A DNA stretch of 64,000 bases, taken from positions 14,821,501 to 14,885,500 of the forward strand of contig JAYKKI010000032.1 in assembly GCA_039881145.1 (NCBI GenBank), in the 5' to 3' direction. The DNA is from Druceiella hillmani. Lineage: Eukaryota > Arthropoda > Insecta > Lepidoptera > Hepialidae. Under the pieces are notes generated by a model. The model was not told the origin of the DNA. It made no database searches and was given only the letters and a program-made list of their open reading frames with translations. Every line of letters starts with the position of its first letter. The stretch's first letter is position 1. A program made the position numbers and the translations under genes. Below, one piece after another: positions 35,321 through 46,874 of the stretch.

Positions 35321-36289
35321 GGGGTGTTTCATACATAATTGTATATTCCTCTAAATTAATCCAAGTGATAAAAATAAGAAATATTGGTTGCTTGTCTATT
35401 AATATTAATGCAGTGTTTTGTTTTGAAAGGCATGTTATGTACATTTTTTAGTCATATATCAACTAAATGTATAAAAAATATGAAAGCACTTAATAAATTA
35501 TTAATAATTGATCACATTATTAACGCGGCAGAATTTAATTCTCACACATAAGTTAAAATTTCTGATCGTAGTTGTTAATGTCAAGAATGAGACTTTATTT
35601 AAATATTTATTAAGGCTTCATAAGACTGAAACAAAATAGACTGACATTAAATATCGAATGAAACGAAATATATTATGAAATAGTAAAACAATTAAAATTT
35701 GAAAAAAAATGGTTTACTATGATAAAAAACAGTAATATTTGTGTTGAAATAAAGACTTCGTAAAACGTGATCTATGTTTGCTCGACAGGAAATAATAAAC
35801 GTCCTTAAATATAAAGAGAATATGTTACGATTGAATTTGAAAATAGATTTTCCAAAAACTAAACACTGTATTGTTTCCAAGAATTCACTAAATTATATTT
35901 TTTACGACAAATTTAGGTGTAATAAATTATTTTAATCCAAGGCTCTAGAGACTTCACACCAAAATTACATTACTATAACTGATTTGCGGCCAAACGGAGG
36001 AGATGGCACTTAGCATAGTCCCTGTAGAGGGCCTGATTATGGTTATACTTATTTTTAATCATTCAATTAAAACAATGTTTTACATGATAGATAAAAAATC
36101 ATTAGGCAAACCATGTTGTAAAAAATTCTCAAGCTATATCTTTACTAAAATATAAAAAATTCAAAGGCCAGTAAAACGGCCAAATAAAAAAAGAAAAAAA
36201 TGAAAGTAAAATTTAATTAAAATCTTATTTATTTAATAATATTATTAATAGAACGATTGACGATAGTATACAGTAATAACCATATTAAC
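35321..36289. other. A+T-rich DNA, nothing recognised
   Basis: A short balanced patch at 35,980-36,040 (TTGCGGCCAAACGGAGGAG). No gene recognised. Confidence 0.5.
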
Positions 36290-36530
36290 GCCTGCAATCA
36301 ACTGCATCTAAGGCATGCCACTTGGCTGCCCTTCAAGCTGCGCGTGCATTAACCCCGCTTTCGAGCTAAGCAATTATGTGGCCAAATCCTTAAATCGATT
36401 TCAACTACTCATTAATAATATCTTGAGCGACTTAGTGATAATGGCTGGTCTTCTGATCGCTCTGCCTGCACACAGCGAGTCAATTGTGTATCATTTAGTT
36501 AAACATTTCGAACTGAATTAAGTCATTAGG
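36290..36530. other. Island with a 68-codon frame, probably non-coding
   Basis: 36,315-36,521 is open on the plus strand from ATG (MPLGCPSSCACINPAFELSN..) with mixed composition, but there is no recognisable domain, and the sequence (CACACAGCGAGTCAATTGTG, CTCATTAATAATATC) has the look of the other islands. Confidence 0.25.
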
Positions 36531-36877
36531 AATTAGCATAATATCCCATTTGGTAAACGTTTAGCAATCGTATATGAGATTAGGTCCATTAACATTAGAC
36601 TATATATTTATTATAGTAGGTAAAGTTTGTTTAACGATGTTTAGAATTTAAGGTTAATTATATACAGGTTGTATTTATACTAGCAATTTTGTGAATCACA
36701 TTCAGTAGAAAATGTTATAGAACTAAAAGACAAATATCATATGGAAAGTTTTTTTAACGTTTCCGGAAAAATGGCTGTCAAAACTGCGGTGCTAATAAAA
36801 AAAATTATCATTATTTCACAAAAACAGTTTTTAATATACTCAATTCGATATACGGAATCACGTGCACGAATAATAGA

Positions 36878-36878
<1 letters not shown>
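36531..36878. other. A+T-rich DNA, nothing recognised
   Basis: No feature seen. Confidence 0.55.
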
Positions 36879-36933
<55 letters not shown>

Positions 36934-36935
36934 TT
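36879..36935. repeat. (TA)n microsatellite
   Basis: About 55 bp TA with AAA and TTT interruptions near both ends. Confidence 0.95.
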
Positions 36936-38023
<1,088 letters not shown>

Positions 38024-39246
38024 TTGAGTGAGTATAAAATATTTATAATCGTTTTATACCTAGGTAAATATTAAACGGTGATCTTAATGAAAAGTGTCTC
38101 AAAAAACTGAAAACATGTTTAGCTTCAGACACATGATGACTTCGTAAATCAACTTTATTCATTTTTTCGCCATTCTGCAATGGATAAAAATCCTAAGGTT
38201 ATTTTTATCTTATTCCGTCTTCGTGGATATTCACATTATGGGCAGATCAATCTAATCATAAATCTCTAAATAATGTGCAACGTTTCCTTGCTCTGATTGT
38301 TCATTAACCATGGATTTGAAAAAAAATTGAACAAATATCTGAGTCCCATTCATAATTTTAAATTTACACCTCAAAGTAATATACAACGTATCTTTATTTT
38401 ATTTCTCGTTAATAATAGATTTTAAAAATCGGAACATAAAAATAAGAAAATAATAATATGTTATAATTTCGAAAATTTAAATAAATAATAGAAGGCGGAG
38501 GAGTAAAGGTTAAATAAAAAACAGAATTTATTTAAATATAACACCAAAGCAATCTAAGTTTCCAAGGAAAACCAAGTTCTCAAAACAAGTTTTGCATCAT
38601 ATTGACCAAAATAATGTTGGCTTCGGTTGCTTATCAAGCATGCAATTATTTAAGTATACTTGAAAAATTAAAAAAAATGTTTTTCATTTCGTGAATAAAT
38701 TTCGGCGCGCACAAATATAGACATTTCCAAAATGCAATAACGAAAGTGAAGTTAATATAGAATATAGGCAAATACTAATAAAGACGCAATATTTCCTTTG
38801 TTCTAAAGGGGACGCCATTTTTAAGTCTCTAAAATATCTTAATTGCACTTTACTAATGAGTCGACCAAGGAAATTAGGATTTTCCGGTTTGCTTGATAAA
38901 ATTTTTCAGAAAATATACTTATTGGCAATAAAATAAACATATGTATTAAATAGTTGACGTTTTGTCAATTTGGTGTTAAGGTGTTTTGTAAAATATTATA
39001 AATGAACATTAATGTACTTATCAATTACGGCTTTCATTAAATCAGTTACAAGATTACTTGAAGGGAAATATTCATACTGAAAGAAAGCAATACAATCAAA
39101 TCTTCGTGTATATAATATAATTAAAAGCCTTGATTACATTTTCTTCCATTTTCATTAATCGAATGTTATCAAAACAACGTGTCTTTTAGACTTTTATCAT
39201 TAATGGTTTTATTTATTTTTAATCTATCTTAAAAAATTAATTAAAA
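38024..39246. other. A+T-rich DNA, nothing recognised
   Basis: No array, repeat copy or protein-like frame seen. Confidence 0.55.
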
Positions 39247-39263
39247 ATTTATCAATACTTTAT

Positions 39264-39308
<45 letters not shown>

Positions 39309-39320
39309 GTATTGATAAAT
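39247..39320. repeat. Perfect 19 bp inverted repeat with (TA)n loop
   Basis: Arms 39,247-39,265 (ATTTATCAATACTTTATTT) and 39,302-39,320 are exact reverse complements around about 34 bp of TA. A second (TA)n at 39,369-39,396 is preceded by its own small palindrome (ATATCGTG at 39,331 and CACGATAT at 39,364). Confidence 0.93.
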
Positions 39321-39368
39321 GTTAAAGTGGATATCGTGTTGAGCACTTGTCCACTGACACCCTTCACG

Positions 39369-39396
39369 ATATATATATATATATATATATATATTA
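39369..39396. repeat. (TA)n microsatellite
   Basis: About 27 bp of pure TA. Confidence 0.95.
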
Positions 39397-39921
39397 TTAA
39401 AATGTGTGGAAACTTTTATCTCATCAAGATGACAGTCTCCCAATATATTCACATTATGGATACTTATTTATGCGATAATAACATCTAGTGTCCTGCACTA
39501 GCGTCACGTACCAGTACCACGACGTCATCTATATGTTTTTATTTAAAAATATAATGTATTCAAATTAACTTATTGATTACATAAATTTTCACAATTTTTT
39601 ACGTTCTTTTGCTGCCTTTTATTTTGCATGTAACTATGGCAAAAAGTGCATTTTTGAGCCATAAGGAACAATGATCGAAGGAGCACTATCACTTATCGCA
39701 TTCAGTCTACGGCTAAAGAATATATCATTGTGCAGAGAATGATATGCGATACAAGGATCATATACATGGCGCTCGTGTCACGCCTGCTTACATCTCTAAT
39801 TATATTTTATGCTGTGTGGCGGTATTGACAATGAACTTCTTCCTGTAAAAGGGTGTATTTCGTTCGGAAATAAGTACCTAGTATAAATATGTTCTCTCAG
39901 TTATATAAAGAACCTAGTATA
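39397..39921. other. A+T-rich DNA with a balanced patch
   Basis: 39,480-39,530 (AGCGTCACGTACCAGTACCACGAC in two halves) and 39,655-39,830 (GGCGCTCGTGTCACGCC, GTGTGGCGGTATTGAC) are more balanced and might be conserved or a decayed repeat. No gene recognised. Confidence 0.4.
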
Positions 39922-40226
39922 TTATTAAGCATACTTTACGAAAAGACCCAAATACGCAATGTTTAAAAATAATAAGAAAATTTATGTTTATTATTAAGCA
40001 TACTTTACGAAAAGACTCAATACGCAATGTTTAAAAATAATAAGAAAATTTATGTTTGTTATTAAGCATACTTTACGAAAAGACCCAAATACGCAATGTT
40101 TAAAAATAATAATAAAATTTATGTTTATTATTAAGCATACTTTGCGTAAAGACCCAACTACGCAATGTTTAAAAATAATAAGAAAATTATGTTTATTATT
40201 AAGCATACTTTACGAAAAGACCCAAG
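39922..40226. repeat. Minisatellite, 68-69 bp unit, about 4.4 copies
   Basis: TTATTAAGCATACTTTRCG starts at 39,922, 39,991, 40,059, 40,128 and 40,196; each unit also has CAATGTTTAAAAATAATAA. Copies are nearly identical. The minus-strand frame 39,994-40,206 is a shadow. Confidence 0.95.
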
Positions 40227-40330
40227 AATAATTATATTTTAATGGCGCTTTTCGTCAGATTTAAACGATTTTGCTTTTCAAATGAATATTAAAGGAATGA
40301 AAATACATTAAGCCTTTTCAGCTCAATATC
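40227..40330. other. A+T-rich spacer
   Basis: No feature seen. Confidence 0.5.
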
Positions 40331-40500
40331 ATGTCAAAGTACCCAACGTTTTACAGTCAAATATTTTTCTCAGTAATAAACATGGCTTATACTAAAGTTC
40401 TTACTGAATAGATAGAGGAAACAGGTTCACTAATTATTTTTGGCTTTTTAGTGCAGTATTTTTGAAAGCGTGTCTCTTTTAGTTTTTTAAACTATTATTT
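40331..40500 (+). repeat. Single copy of the fold-back repeat arm
   Basis: CCAACGTTTTACAGTCAAATAT, TAAAGTTCTTACTGAATAG, AACAGGTTC and TTTTAAACTATTATTTATTA line up in order with 52,896-53,050 and with the reverse complement of 52,737-52,825. It is the same dispersed family without the inverted partner. Confidence 0.65.
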
Positions 40501-40639
40501 ATTATTATTCGACAATTTTCTAATTACTATTAGATACTGCACAACTTTTATTATAAAATGATATTTTTCGCGACACTTTCGTAAATAGAAAATTCAAAAG
40601 TTTTCAATCAAAATTTGACTTGTTTTACTTTAAAATGCA
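40501..40639. other. A+T-rich spacer
   Basis: No feature seen. Confidence 0.5.
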
Positions 40640-40990
40640 CAAGCAAGCCATAGGAGTATAGTACCCACTGCCTCCATCTCATAAGACATTCATGACCGGA
40701 ACAAAGGCCAGTTTCCACCACAGTTCCCATCCCCGGTAGCTTATTTATAGTTTCGTGTCACAACATTTATGGTGTCCAATTCACTAGCACCCTTTCTTGC
40801 CTTTGTCCCTCGCGTGGCGTCCGACCGTCGATGATATATATCGGGTCGTAGAGAGCTCCTTGCTCCTTCATGTCTCCCTGGAGAGGCGTTCGGTCAAGAA
40901 TGTTATTGCTAGGCGGAGACGTGCTAATATATATGAAATATTTATATCACAATAACTGGAGGCTATGGTGAAGATGCAGTGGTAGTGTTG
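40640..40990. other. G+C-elevated island, candidate conserved non-coding element
   Basis: Contains CATGACCGGAACAAAGGCCA, CCCATCCCCGGTAGC, CCCTCGCGTGGCGTCCGACC, CATGTCTCCCTGGAGAGGCG. No frame longer than chance and no repeat match in the window. It carries an ACAAAGG HMG-box core like the 29.4 kb island. Confidence 0.38.
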
Positions 40991-41060
40991 GAGGGGATTG
41001 AGCAGCCGAAATTCGTGTGTTTCAATTGATTTTGTAGGTCTACTTTTTGTTCAATGTTGG

Positions 41061-41470
41061 AATCATATCTAAAATCAATTTGTCTAAATCGCAACAAATA
41101 TTTAAATTAGAATCATTTCTAAAATCAATTTGTCTAAATCGCAACAAATATTTAAATTAGAATCGTATCTAAAATCAATTTGTCTAAATCGCAACAAATA
41201 TTTAAATTAGAATCGTATCTAAAATCAATTTGTTTACATCGCAACAAATATTTAAATTAGAATCGTATCTAAAATCAATTTGTTTACATCGCAACAAATA
41301 TTTAAATTAGAATCGTATCTAAAATCAATTTGTTTACATCGCAACAAATATTTAAATTAGAATCGTATCTAAAATCAATTTGTTTACATCGCAACAAATA
41401 TTTAAATTAGAATCGTATCTAAAATCAATTTGTTTAAATGGAAACAAATATCTAAATTAAAATCATATCT
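41061..41470. repeat. Minisatellite, exact 50 bp unit, about 8 copies
   Basis: AATCRTATCTAAAATCAATT then TGTYTAMATCGCAACAAATA starts at 41,061 and recurs every 50 bp with no indels. Units 1-3 have GTCTAAATC, units 4-7 GTTTACATC and the last GTTTAAATG, showing stepwise spread of variants. A regular, spacer-free array, so not a CRISPR. Confidence 0.97.
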
Positions 41471-41745
41471 CTAGTCATATCTAAAATACATTCATAACAA
41501 GAAATTTGTGAATGTATTTTATTATTACAAGAAATTTTTGAAGAATTTCTTTTAATTTTGTTGGTGTTTAATTAGACATAACTCTAGAATTAGAGACCAA
41601 GGTAGCGGTTAGAATACTGTCTGCTTGAAGAGAGTCATTTTGAATCCAGTAAAGTATTTTAAATTATATATAAGTTCTAATTAGAATCTAATTAAAAACG
41701 AAAGCTTTTAGAAAGAAATTCTAATTATTATTTTGGTAGCATTTG
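41471..41745. other. A+T-rich DNA with a weak tRNA-like stretch
   Basis: 41,600-41,650 has TAGCGGTTAGAATACTG (D-arm-like) and TTTTGAATCC (T-arm-like) at roughly tRNA spacing, followed by A+T-rich sequence. It may be the head of an old SINE. Also a short repeat of ACAAGAAATTTNTGAA at 41,498-41,546. Confidence 0.35.
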
Positions 41746-41804
41746 CAGGTGGGCAATTTGTAGAGATACTTATATTGTAAAAATCTTTACAAATTGCCCA
41801 CCTG
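41746..41804. repeat. 22 bp hairpin, 15 nt loop
   Basis: CAGGTGGGCAATTTGTAGAGAT in two parts (41,746-41,767) pairs with 41,783-41,804 at 21 of 22 positions; pairing continues weakly outward for about 8 bp. The right arm is the start of the dispersed repeat at 41,796-41,890, so the left arm is an inverted copy of that start. Confidence 0.9.
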
Positions 41805-41890
41805 AAGATGTTTTCATACAACGAAACCTAGGTAAAGAATTTAAATACAGTAGCAATAATACTACATCACGTCGTTCAATTTAGTTGTAA
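41796..41890 (+). repeat. Dispersed repeat fragment, family with copy at 15,826
   Basis: Same order of motifs as at 15,826-15,920: GCCCACCTGAAGATGT, ACAACGAAACCTAGGTAAAG, AATACTACATCACGT. The CTGAAGA..CGAAAC core is kept in both copies while the linker differs, which hints at conserved structure. Confidence 0.7.
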
Positions 41891-42355
41891 AAAATTTAAT
41901 TTAAATTAATTTTTAAAAAACTAACGCCAAATACATCAAAAATTATTTTTTTTTATTTTTCTTTAATTGTTATCTCTTTCATAGTGACAAGTTATGATAA
42001 AATATGGTGACTTAAACTTCAGCTGAAAAAAATTACTGTAAAATTAAGATACTATAGGCGCTCTGCTATGCATAGCGTATGCTGCTCAAACCGTTACAGA
42101 TGTATCAAAATTACGTATGGAGATTTTCTTCAGGATAATCAATTCTACAACACATATTTTACAGCTTATTGTTGGTACTTGTCATTTAAAAGATAAGTTA
42201 ATAAAAATAAAACTTACACGTTTCCTCTAAAAATCCCTGTAAGTCCATAAAAATCTAACGAGATGAAATCTTACAAAACACCTTATCGATGAAGTACTTT
42301 TTCTCAAGGAAATATTTATTGCAATTTAAATAAACTAATACGTAACATTCATCTA
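41891..42355. other. A+T-rich DNA, nothing recognised
   Basis: No feature seen. Confidence 0.55.
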
Positions 42356-42640
42356 TAAGCATGTACGAATGCACGACATACGCATGCACACACGAAATAA
42401 TACCCGCATACACACACAAAAGCACGTACACACACGAATCCTCACGTACACATGCATGGTTGATATTCTGACCAATTTCTCCGTGAAATCATGCACAGAT
42501 TCATGCATAATCCGCGACTTACGCACACATGAACACTCAAACACACAAACACATACACACACAAAAGCGCACGCATGCATGCATGCTGGTCCCTTTTTTA
42601 CCAATGCGCGCACGCTCTCATGCACACAAGCATGCACTGC
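42356..42640. repeat. CA-rich alternating purine-pyrimidine tract
   Basis: Imperfect (CA)n with many CACG, GCATGCAT and ACACAC runs, for example GCACGCATGCATGCATGC at 42,568-42,585. Such alternation is prone to Z-DNA. Because CA/TG triplets lack stops, long frames are open on both strands (42,353-42,673 minus, 42,369-42,815 plus); their Cys/Val/His/Thr repeats are not proteins. Confidence 0.85.
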
Positions 42641-43060
42641 CATTAAGTCATCGAGATTTGTAAATACTAACACTGCTCAATATACTATTTGTCCACTACC
42701 GCCCAAAAGAAATGGGAAGGATTTTTCCAATATTCAGTTTTTGTTGTCGCTACGCGCGAGCGGAAATTTGTCTACGAAATGTCATAATTTAATATGTAGG
42801 CTGGTGGATTTATGACGTCTTCGGGGGCATGCAAAGGACGTGATCATAATGTGCGATTGCCCAGGGTGAAAGGCGATTTGTTTTCGTCCTTTGCTCCAAA
42901 GAAAAGGGATGCATTATTACGGTTTAAATGTTTGATGTTCAGTTGGAGCGTTTCAGTAATACGTCATCGTTTTTATGATGGTGCATTTTCTTTAATGGAA
43001 GGCGTTTTATCTTTGTGGTGATTTGTGTTGCCATTCGTATGATCAGATGGATGTTGCTAT
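42641..43060. other. Balanced-composition island
   Basis: 42,800-43,030 (GACGTCTTCGGGGGCATGC, GCCCAGGGTGAAAGGCG, GAGCGTTTCAGTAATACGTC) is open on the plus strand for 69 codons from an ATG at 42,812, but the predicted peptide has no recognisable features. Probably non-coding. Confidence 0.3.
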
Positions 43061-43380
43061 TTATTTCACGTTTCCACAGTTTTAATGTTGAATGAAATGT
43101 TTTTAACTTAAAAATAATATTCAGTTGAAAGTTATCTCATCAGATGATTAAAAGGCAAAACTTGTCAAATGCATGTCAGGATATGTATAAAATAGAAATT
43201 CATTCACACACATTATTGATTAAAATGGACCCGAATAATTTTAATTATATGCAATGAATGAAATAGTAGCACTTAGGGTTTTTCTAGACTTTACACAGAT
43301 GGAAAATTAGAGGGTGGAGAGGAGAAGAAAAGATGTCGTACATTACTTTCAAGTTCAATATTTCGTAGACGAGCCTGAAA
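43061..43380. other. A+T-rich DNA, nothing recognised
   Basis: No feature seen. Confidence 0.5.
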
Positions 43381-43599
43381 ATGAAAACTAATGGAAACCC
43401 AATTTTATTACTTTTATTATTTACTTTCAACTTAATGGAATACGCGAAAACATTTTCTTTACTGCCTCATATATACTTGATACCCATCTGCAGCGCTAAA
43501 TGCAAAGTTTCATGCAAAGGTCGAAAGTCATCAGAACTTCCACTCGAATGGGTGGACATGGAAAGTTTTAAAACCTCCTTATACTACCTCGGGATTTAA
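43381..43599 (+). CDS. Possible small secreted peptide, speculative
   Basis: ATG at 43,381 to TAA, 72 codons. The start MKTNGNPILLLLLFTFNLME looks like a signal peptide: Lys near the N-terminus, then an eight-residue run of Ile/Leu/Phe. The rest has three Cys in a short patch (PICSAKCKVSCKGRKSSE) and a basic Lys/Arg stretch. No family recognised. ATG context is AAAATGA, acceptable for insects. The frame lies in a balanced stretch with no repeat match. A chance frame is still the likelier explanation. Confidence 0.2.
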   Translation: MKTNGNPILLLLLFTFNLMEYAKTFSLLPHIYLIPICSAKCKVSCKGRKSSELPLEWVDMESFKTSLYYLGI

Positions 43600-44744
43600 A
43601 ATCAGGATTCAGATTGCATTTTACAATGGAAAAAATGCTAATACAAAATATGCGTACGCACTTACTAGAGTGTGCATGCTTTTTAGTTACATTTTTACCC
43701 ACAAATATAGAACCTCATAATAATAGTGATGTTTATTTAAATAATTTCACGGAATAGTTTGTATCTTGATAATAAATGAGTTGATGTTTACAATTTATTT
43801 TTCATATTTTTTTACTCAAAATCGGAAACAAAGTTAAGACCAGGGCAAGCCATAAAAATCAGAAAAATGGAAGATTTGCCGAATCAACTCTATTTCTCTT
43901 GGTGTATCTGACTCATTATCTTTCCACTTTAGGTACTAACTACCAGACGTAAGAAAAAAAATTAAAAAACTTTAGATAGCAAATTTTCAAGTTAATCAAA
44001 GTTTAAATAGTTTTTTTATTCAATTTTGCCCCAATGTGAAGTATTCATTTGAAAGCTCATAATCTAAATCAAATCTCATTTAATAAAAACTTGATGGAAA
44101 ACGTTGAAGATGTACGTAATAAAAAAATGTAGTAGAAAGAACTATTATTTTATGTTATTTATTATAAAAAAAAATTATTATTATAATTACTTACGCTTGA
44201 TCGATTTTTATTCCTATAGATATAAATATGTAAAAATATCATTAAATGCAATATAAATATTTGTCCAATTTAATTCATTTAAAATAACGGGGCGAAGGAA
44301 ATAAAGTTTAAAGTCGTTGGAAAATTATAAAACGTATTTTCAAAATTAATTAATTTAAATTGTTAAATAAAATGTGGAATATGATTCGTATTCTGCGAGC
44401 ATCAAAGGTCTTTTTGTCGAAGAAAATGAAAATAAAATGACGAATTTCCAACTACTTTGTAAAATATTGTTAATTTTATACCGACATATTTCTGTGTCGT
44501 TTAAAAAAATTGAAGCACTACACAATTTAATGTAACTGCCTATCAAAAAGATTTTGAATATCTATCCTATTTGAATACGTAAACAAATATCCCAAAATTA
44601 TGTAATCAATAGGGATAGACATTTCTTTTCATTTCTGCTATTCGTTAACTTTGAATTAGGAAAAACTTTCTTTTTAAAGTTCCATGCCGCAAAAAGGAGA
44701 AGACAATGCTTAGAAAATGACGCACGTTTCCGTTCGTTTCCCTA
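43600..44744. other. A+T-rich DNA, nothing recognised
   Basis: Short frames only, for example 44,355-44,546 on the minus strand, with no recognisable features. Confidence 0.55.
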
Positions 44745-44968
44745 TATCCGTTTTTTTCTCAGAAACCACTTGACGTAGAAACTTGAAAATTAACATAGTA
44801 ACAATATATATATATATATATTAAACCATACAAATGTCAGTAGCTACCACTGAAAAATTTTTGAATGGGAATTATAAGGGGGCAAAGTTAATGCTCGAAA
44901 TAAAATTTAAAAATTTCATATGCAATATTCCACATATTTTTTTCAAAATTTTAGATAGTTTATCTCCA
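44745..44968 (+). repeat. Dispersed repeat fragment with short (TA)n
   Basis: CTCAGAAACCACTTGACGTA followed by GAAACTTGAAAATTAACAT matches the hairpin region at 56,408 (CCAGAAACCGGTTAATGTAG). Strings of this type belong to dispersed insect repeats. A short TA run is at 44,805-44,821. Confidence 0.5.
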
Positions 44969-44986
44969 TATATAAACATATATATA

Positions 44987-45063
<77 letters not shown>

Positions 45064-45070
45064 ATATATA
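44969..45070. repeat. (TA)n microsatellite
   Basis: About 100 bp of TA with a few TTTA interruptions, directly abutting the repeat at 45,071. Confidence 0.96.
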
Positions 45071-45340
45071 GGCAAAAATTACGTACTCACCCATTTTATT
45101 TCCAAACTACTGAATACCTTTAGAAGACCATTCGATATTGAAATATTGCGGAAGCCTATGAAATTATTTTTGATATCATACTTTTTGAATGTTAGGTTAT
45201 TAAATTAATTATTATTAAATATTTATTGTGCTTAGAAGTGTATTTAAGTGACGACTTATGATAAATTAATTTCACGTCAAACGAGGTCGCAAACCTCGAT
45301 ATGCAAACCAGACGCTCACTGGGCTAGTTTTAATTGAAAT
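45071..45340 (+). repeat. Dispersed repeat headed by (TA)n
   Basis: Starts TACGTACTCACCCATTTTAT then TTCCAAACTACTG and ends AATTTCACGTCAAACGAGGT then CTCGATATGCAAACCAGACG and CTCACTGGGCTAG. Both ends match the copy at 53,253-53,625, where the start also follows a (TA)n tract; the head alone is at 48,697. No coding capacity seen. Confidence 0.72.
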
Positions 45341-45869
45341 ATATTGATTTCCGGTAATTCTCATACTATATTACGAATTTTTTTTTGTATTTATGATGTA
45401 TTGCATCAATTCCAAGGTTAATCCGTTGCATTTGTTTCTACGTAGTATTTTTTAATCTTATTTTTTAAACCATTAATCTACGTCATCTTATTGCCGTTGC
45501 TTTTTTGCTGTCATCTGTTGGCTTATACGTATACGAATATAATAGACATTTATAAATCAAAATAAGTAGTTGATAAGGAGTTTTTTTTATCATTATAACA
45601 CCTTTCCTGATATGAATTTAGCTCATATAATTACACTAATATACTCATAATGACAGGAACACTAGAGCAACCTCTACACAGCACCAAACGTCACCAAATT
45701 AAGGTGCGATTACAACGAAACGCCTGAGGCTACGACATTCCAGCGGATATCTCACGGTAAGGCCGCCTCATGTGAATTATTACGTTAGAGGAAAATGTGA
45801 GGAATGCATTTCGAAATTGCCAAATGCTAGTGCGGATAAACTCTGGTTAATACATGATTGTAATGTGTT

Positions 45870-45871
<2 letters not shown>
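45341..45871. other. A+T-rich DNA ending in a balanced island
   Basis: 45,650-45,860 (GAAACGCCTGAGGCTACGAC, GGTAAGGCCGCCTCATGTG) is more balanced. Read from a GTG, not an ATG, it is open as [20 protein letters not shown].. into the TA tract. Possibly an exon fragment or element remnant, unassigned. Confidence 0.35.
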
Positions 45872-45923
<52 letters not shown>

Positions 45924-45934
45924 GTATATGTGTA

Positions 45935-45981
<47 letters not shown>
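45872..45981. repeat. (TA)n microsatellite with TATG block
   Basis: About 110 bp TA, with TATGTATGTGTATGTATA in the middle. Confidence 0.96.
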
Positions 45982-45985
<4 letters not shown>

Positions 45986-46139
45986 TACAATGGAATTGCT
46001 ACACATTTTACGCTACTTTTTCGAAATACTATTTATTGAGTTGTCTGTGTAGCTTTAATAGGCAACTTAATGTCAATTTCTTGAGGCTCTGATAACTATC
46101 AGGGTGAAGTAAATTATAAGCGACGTCAGTTTTATTTTA

Positions 46140-46740
46140 TTTAGTTTTATTTAGTACTAATAATATCTAATAATAAGAATAGGGGCATGCATATTGTTTT
46201 GAATATCTCAAAAACTATCATCTAGAATCTTGATTATCTTTTTACTAGGAATTTCTTTGCGAAATTTTTCAAAAACTCTGTTTTTCTTGATTTCAGATGC
46301 AGTAGTTTCGGAAATGACGAATAGGGGGAGGGGATCATGCAATTTTTTTCGTATATTTTACAATATATCTCTAAGGACATACTAGGTACTTAAAATTAAA
46401 GCACATTAACCCGCAAATATCTCGAAAGTATTTTCTTCATAGTTTCTAGTACAATATCTTCGCGCATTAACTGAAAATATGCAAAAAAATTTCCCTCTTA
46501 AAAACGTTGTTTATGGAAATCTACGAAAATATTGCAGAAAAACTTTACCGATGATTCTACAAACTACATTCTTCATTTTTGAGATAAGCACGATAATAGA
46601 AATTGCACATCATTGAATTATATTAGATTTACTAAATCCACAACAGGACTGACTTATGACATATAAGGTAATATCACTTCAAACGAGATGCTAGGGTTCG
46701 CGTAGATGCGCGAGACACTCAGTCCATTTTTATATCCTTA
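46140..46740. repeat. Decayed copies of the (TA)n-associated repeat family
   Basis: 46,305-46,360 (GCAGTAGTTTCGGAAATGAC, GGGGGAGGGGATCATG) is a diverged inverted copy of the 45,071 head. 46,665-46,735 (TATCACTTCAAACGAGATGC, GCGCGAGACACTCAGTCC) is a diverged copy of its tail. 46,400-46,420 (CATTAACCCGCAAATATCTC) resembles the unit at 56,480. Confidence 0.5.
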
Positions 46741-46774
46741 GCCAATTACTGTATGAATTTGTTGGTATTTTAGA

Positions 46775-46874
46775 TTCTACCAGTTGTCTTTCTAGTTTCA
46801 TGTGTCTTCACGTATTCTAGTGCAAATAGAAGGCGTTAAGACACATATGAAACTGGAAAGACACAACTGGTGGA
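46775..46874. repeat. Imperfect 35-40 bp inverted repeat
   Basis: CCAGTTGTCTTTCTAGTTTC.. (46,779 on) pairs with ..GAAACTGGAAAGACACAACTGG (to about 46,872) over about 35 bp with a few mismatches and small bulges; the loop is about 25 nt around TTCTAGTGCAAATAGAAGG. A fold-back element or a source of hairpin RNA. Confidence 0.85.

Noticed and set aside
41061..41470. CRISPR-like regular repeats
   Set aside because: Units are directly adjacent with no variable spacers, and the window is eukaryotic.
42353..42815. Overlapping long frames on both strands, one Cys/Val-rich and one His/Thr-rich
   Set aside because: CA/TG-rich DNA lacks stop codons in several frames; being open on both strands at once is the signature of low complexity, not of a Cys-rich protein.
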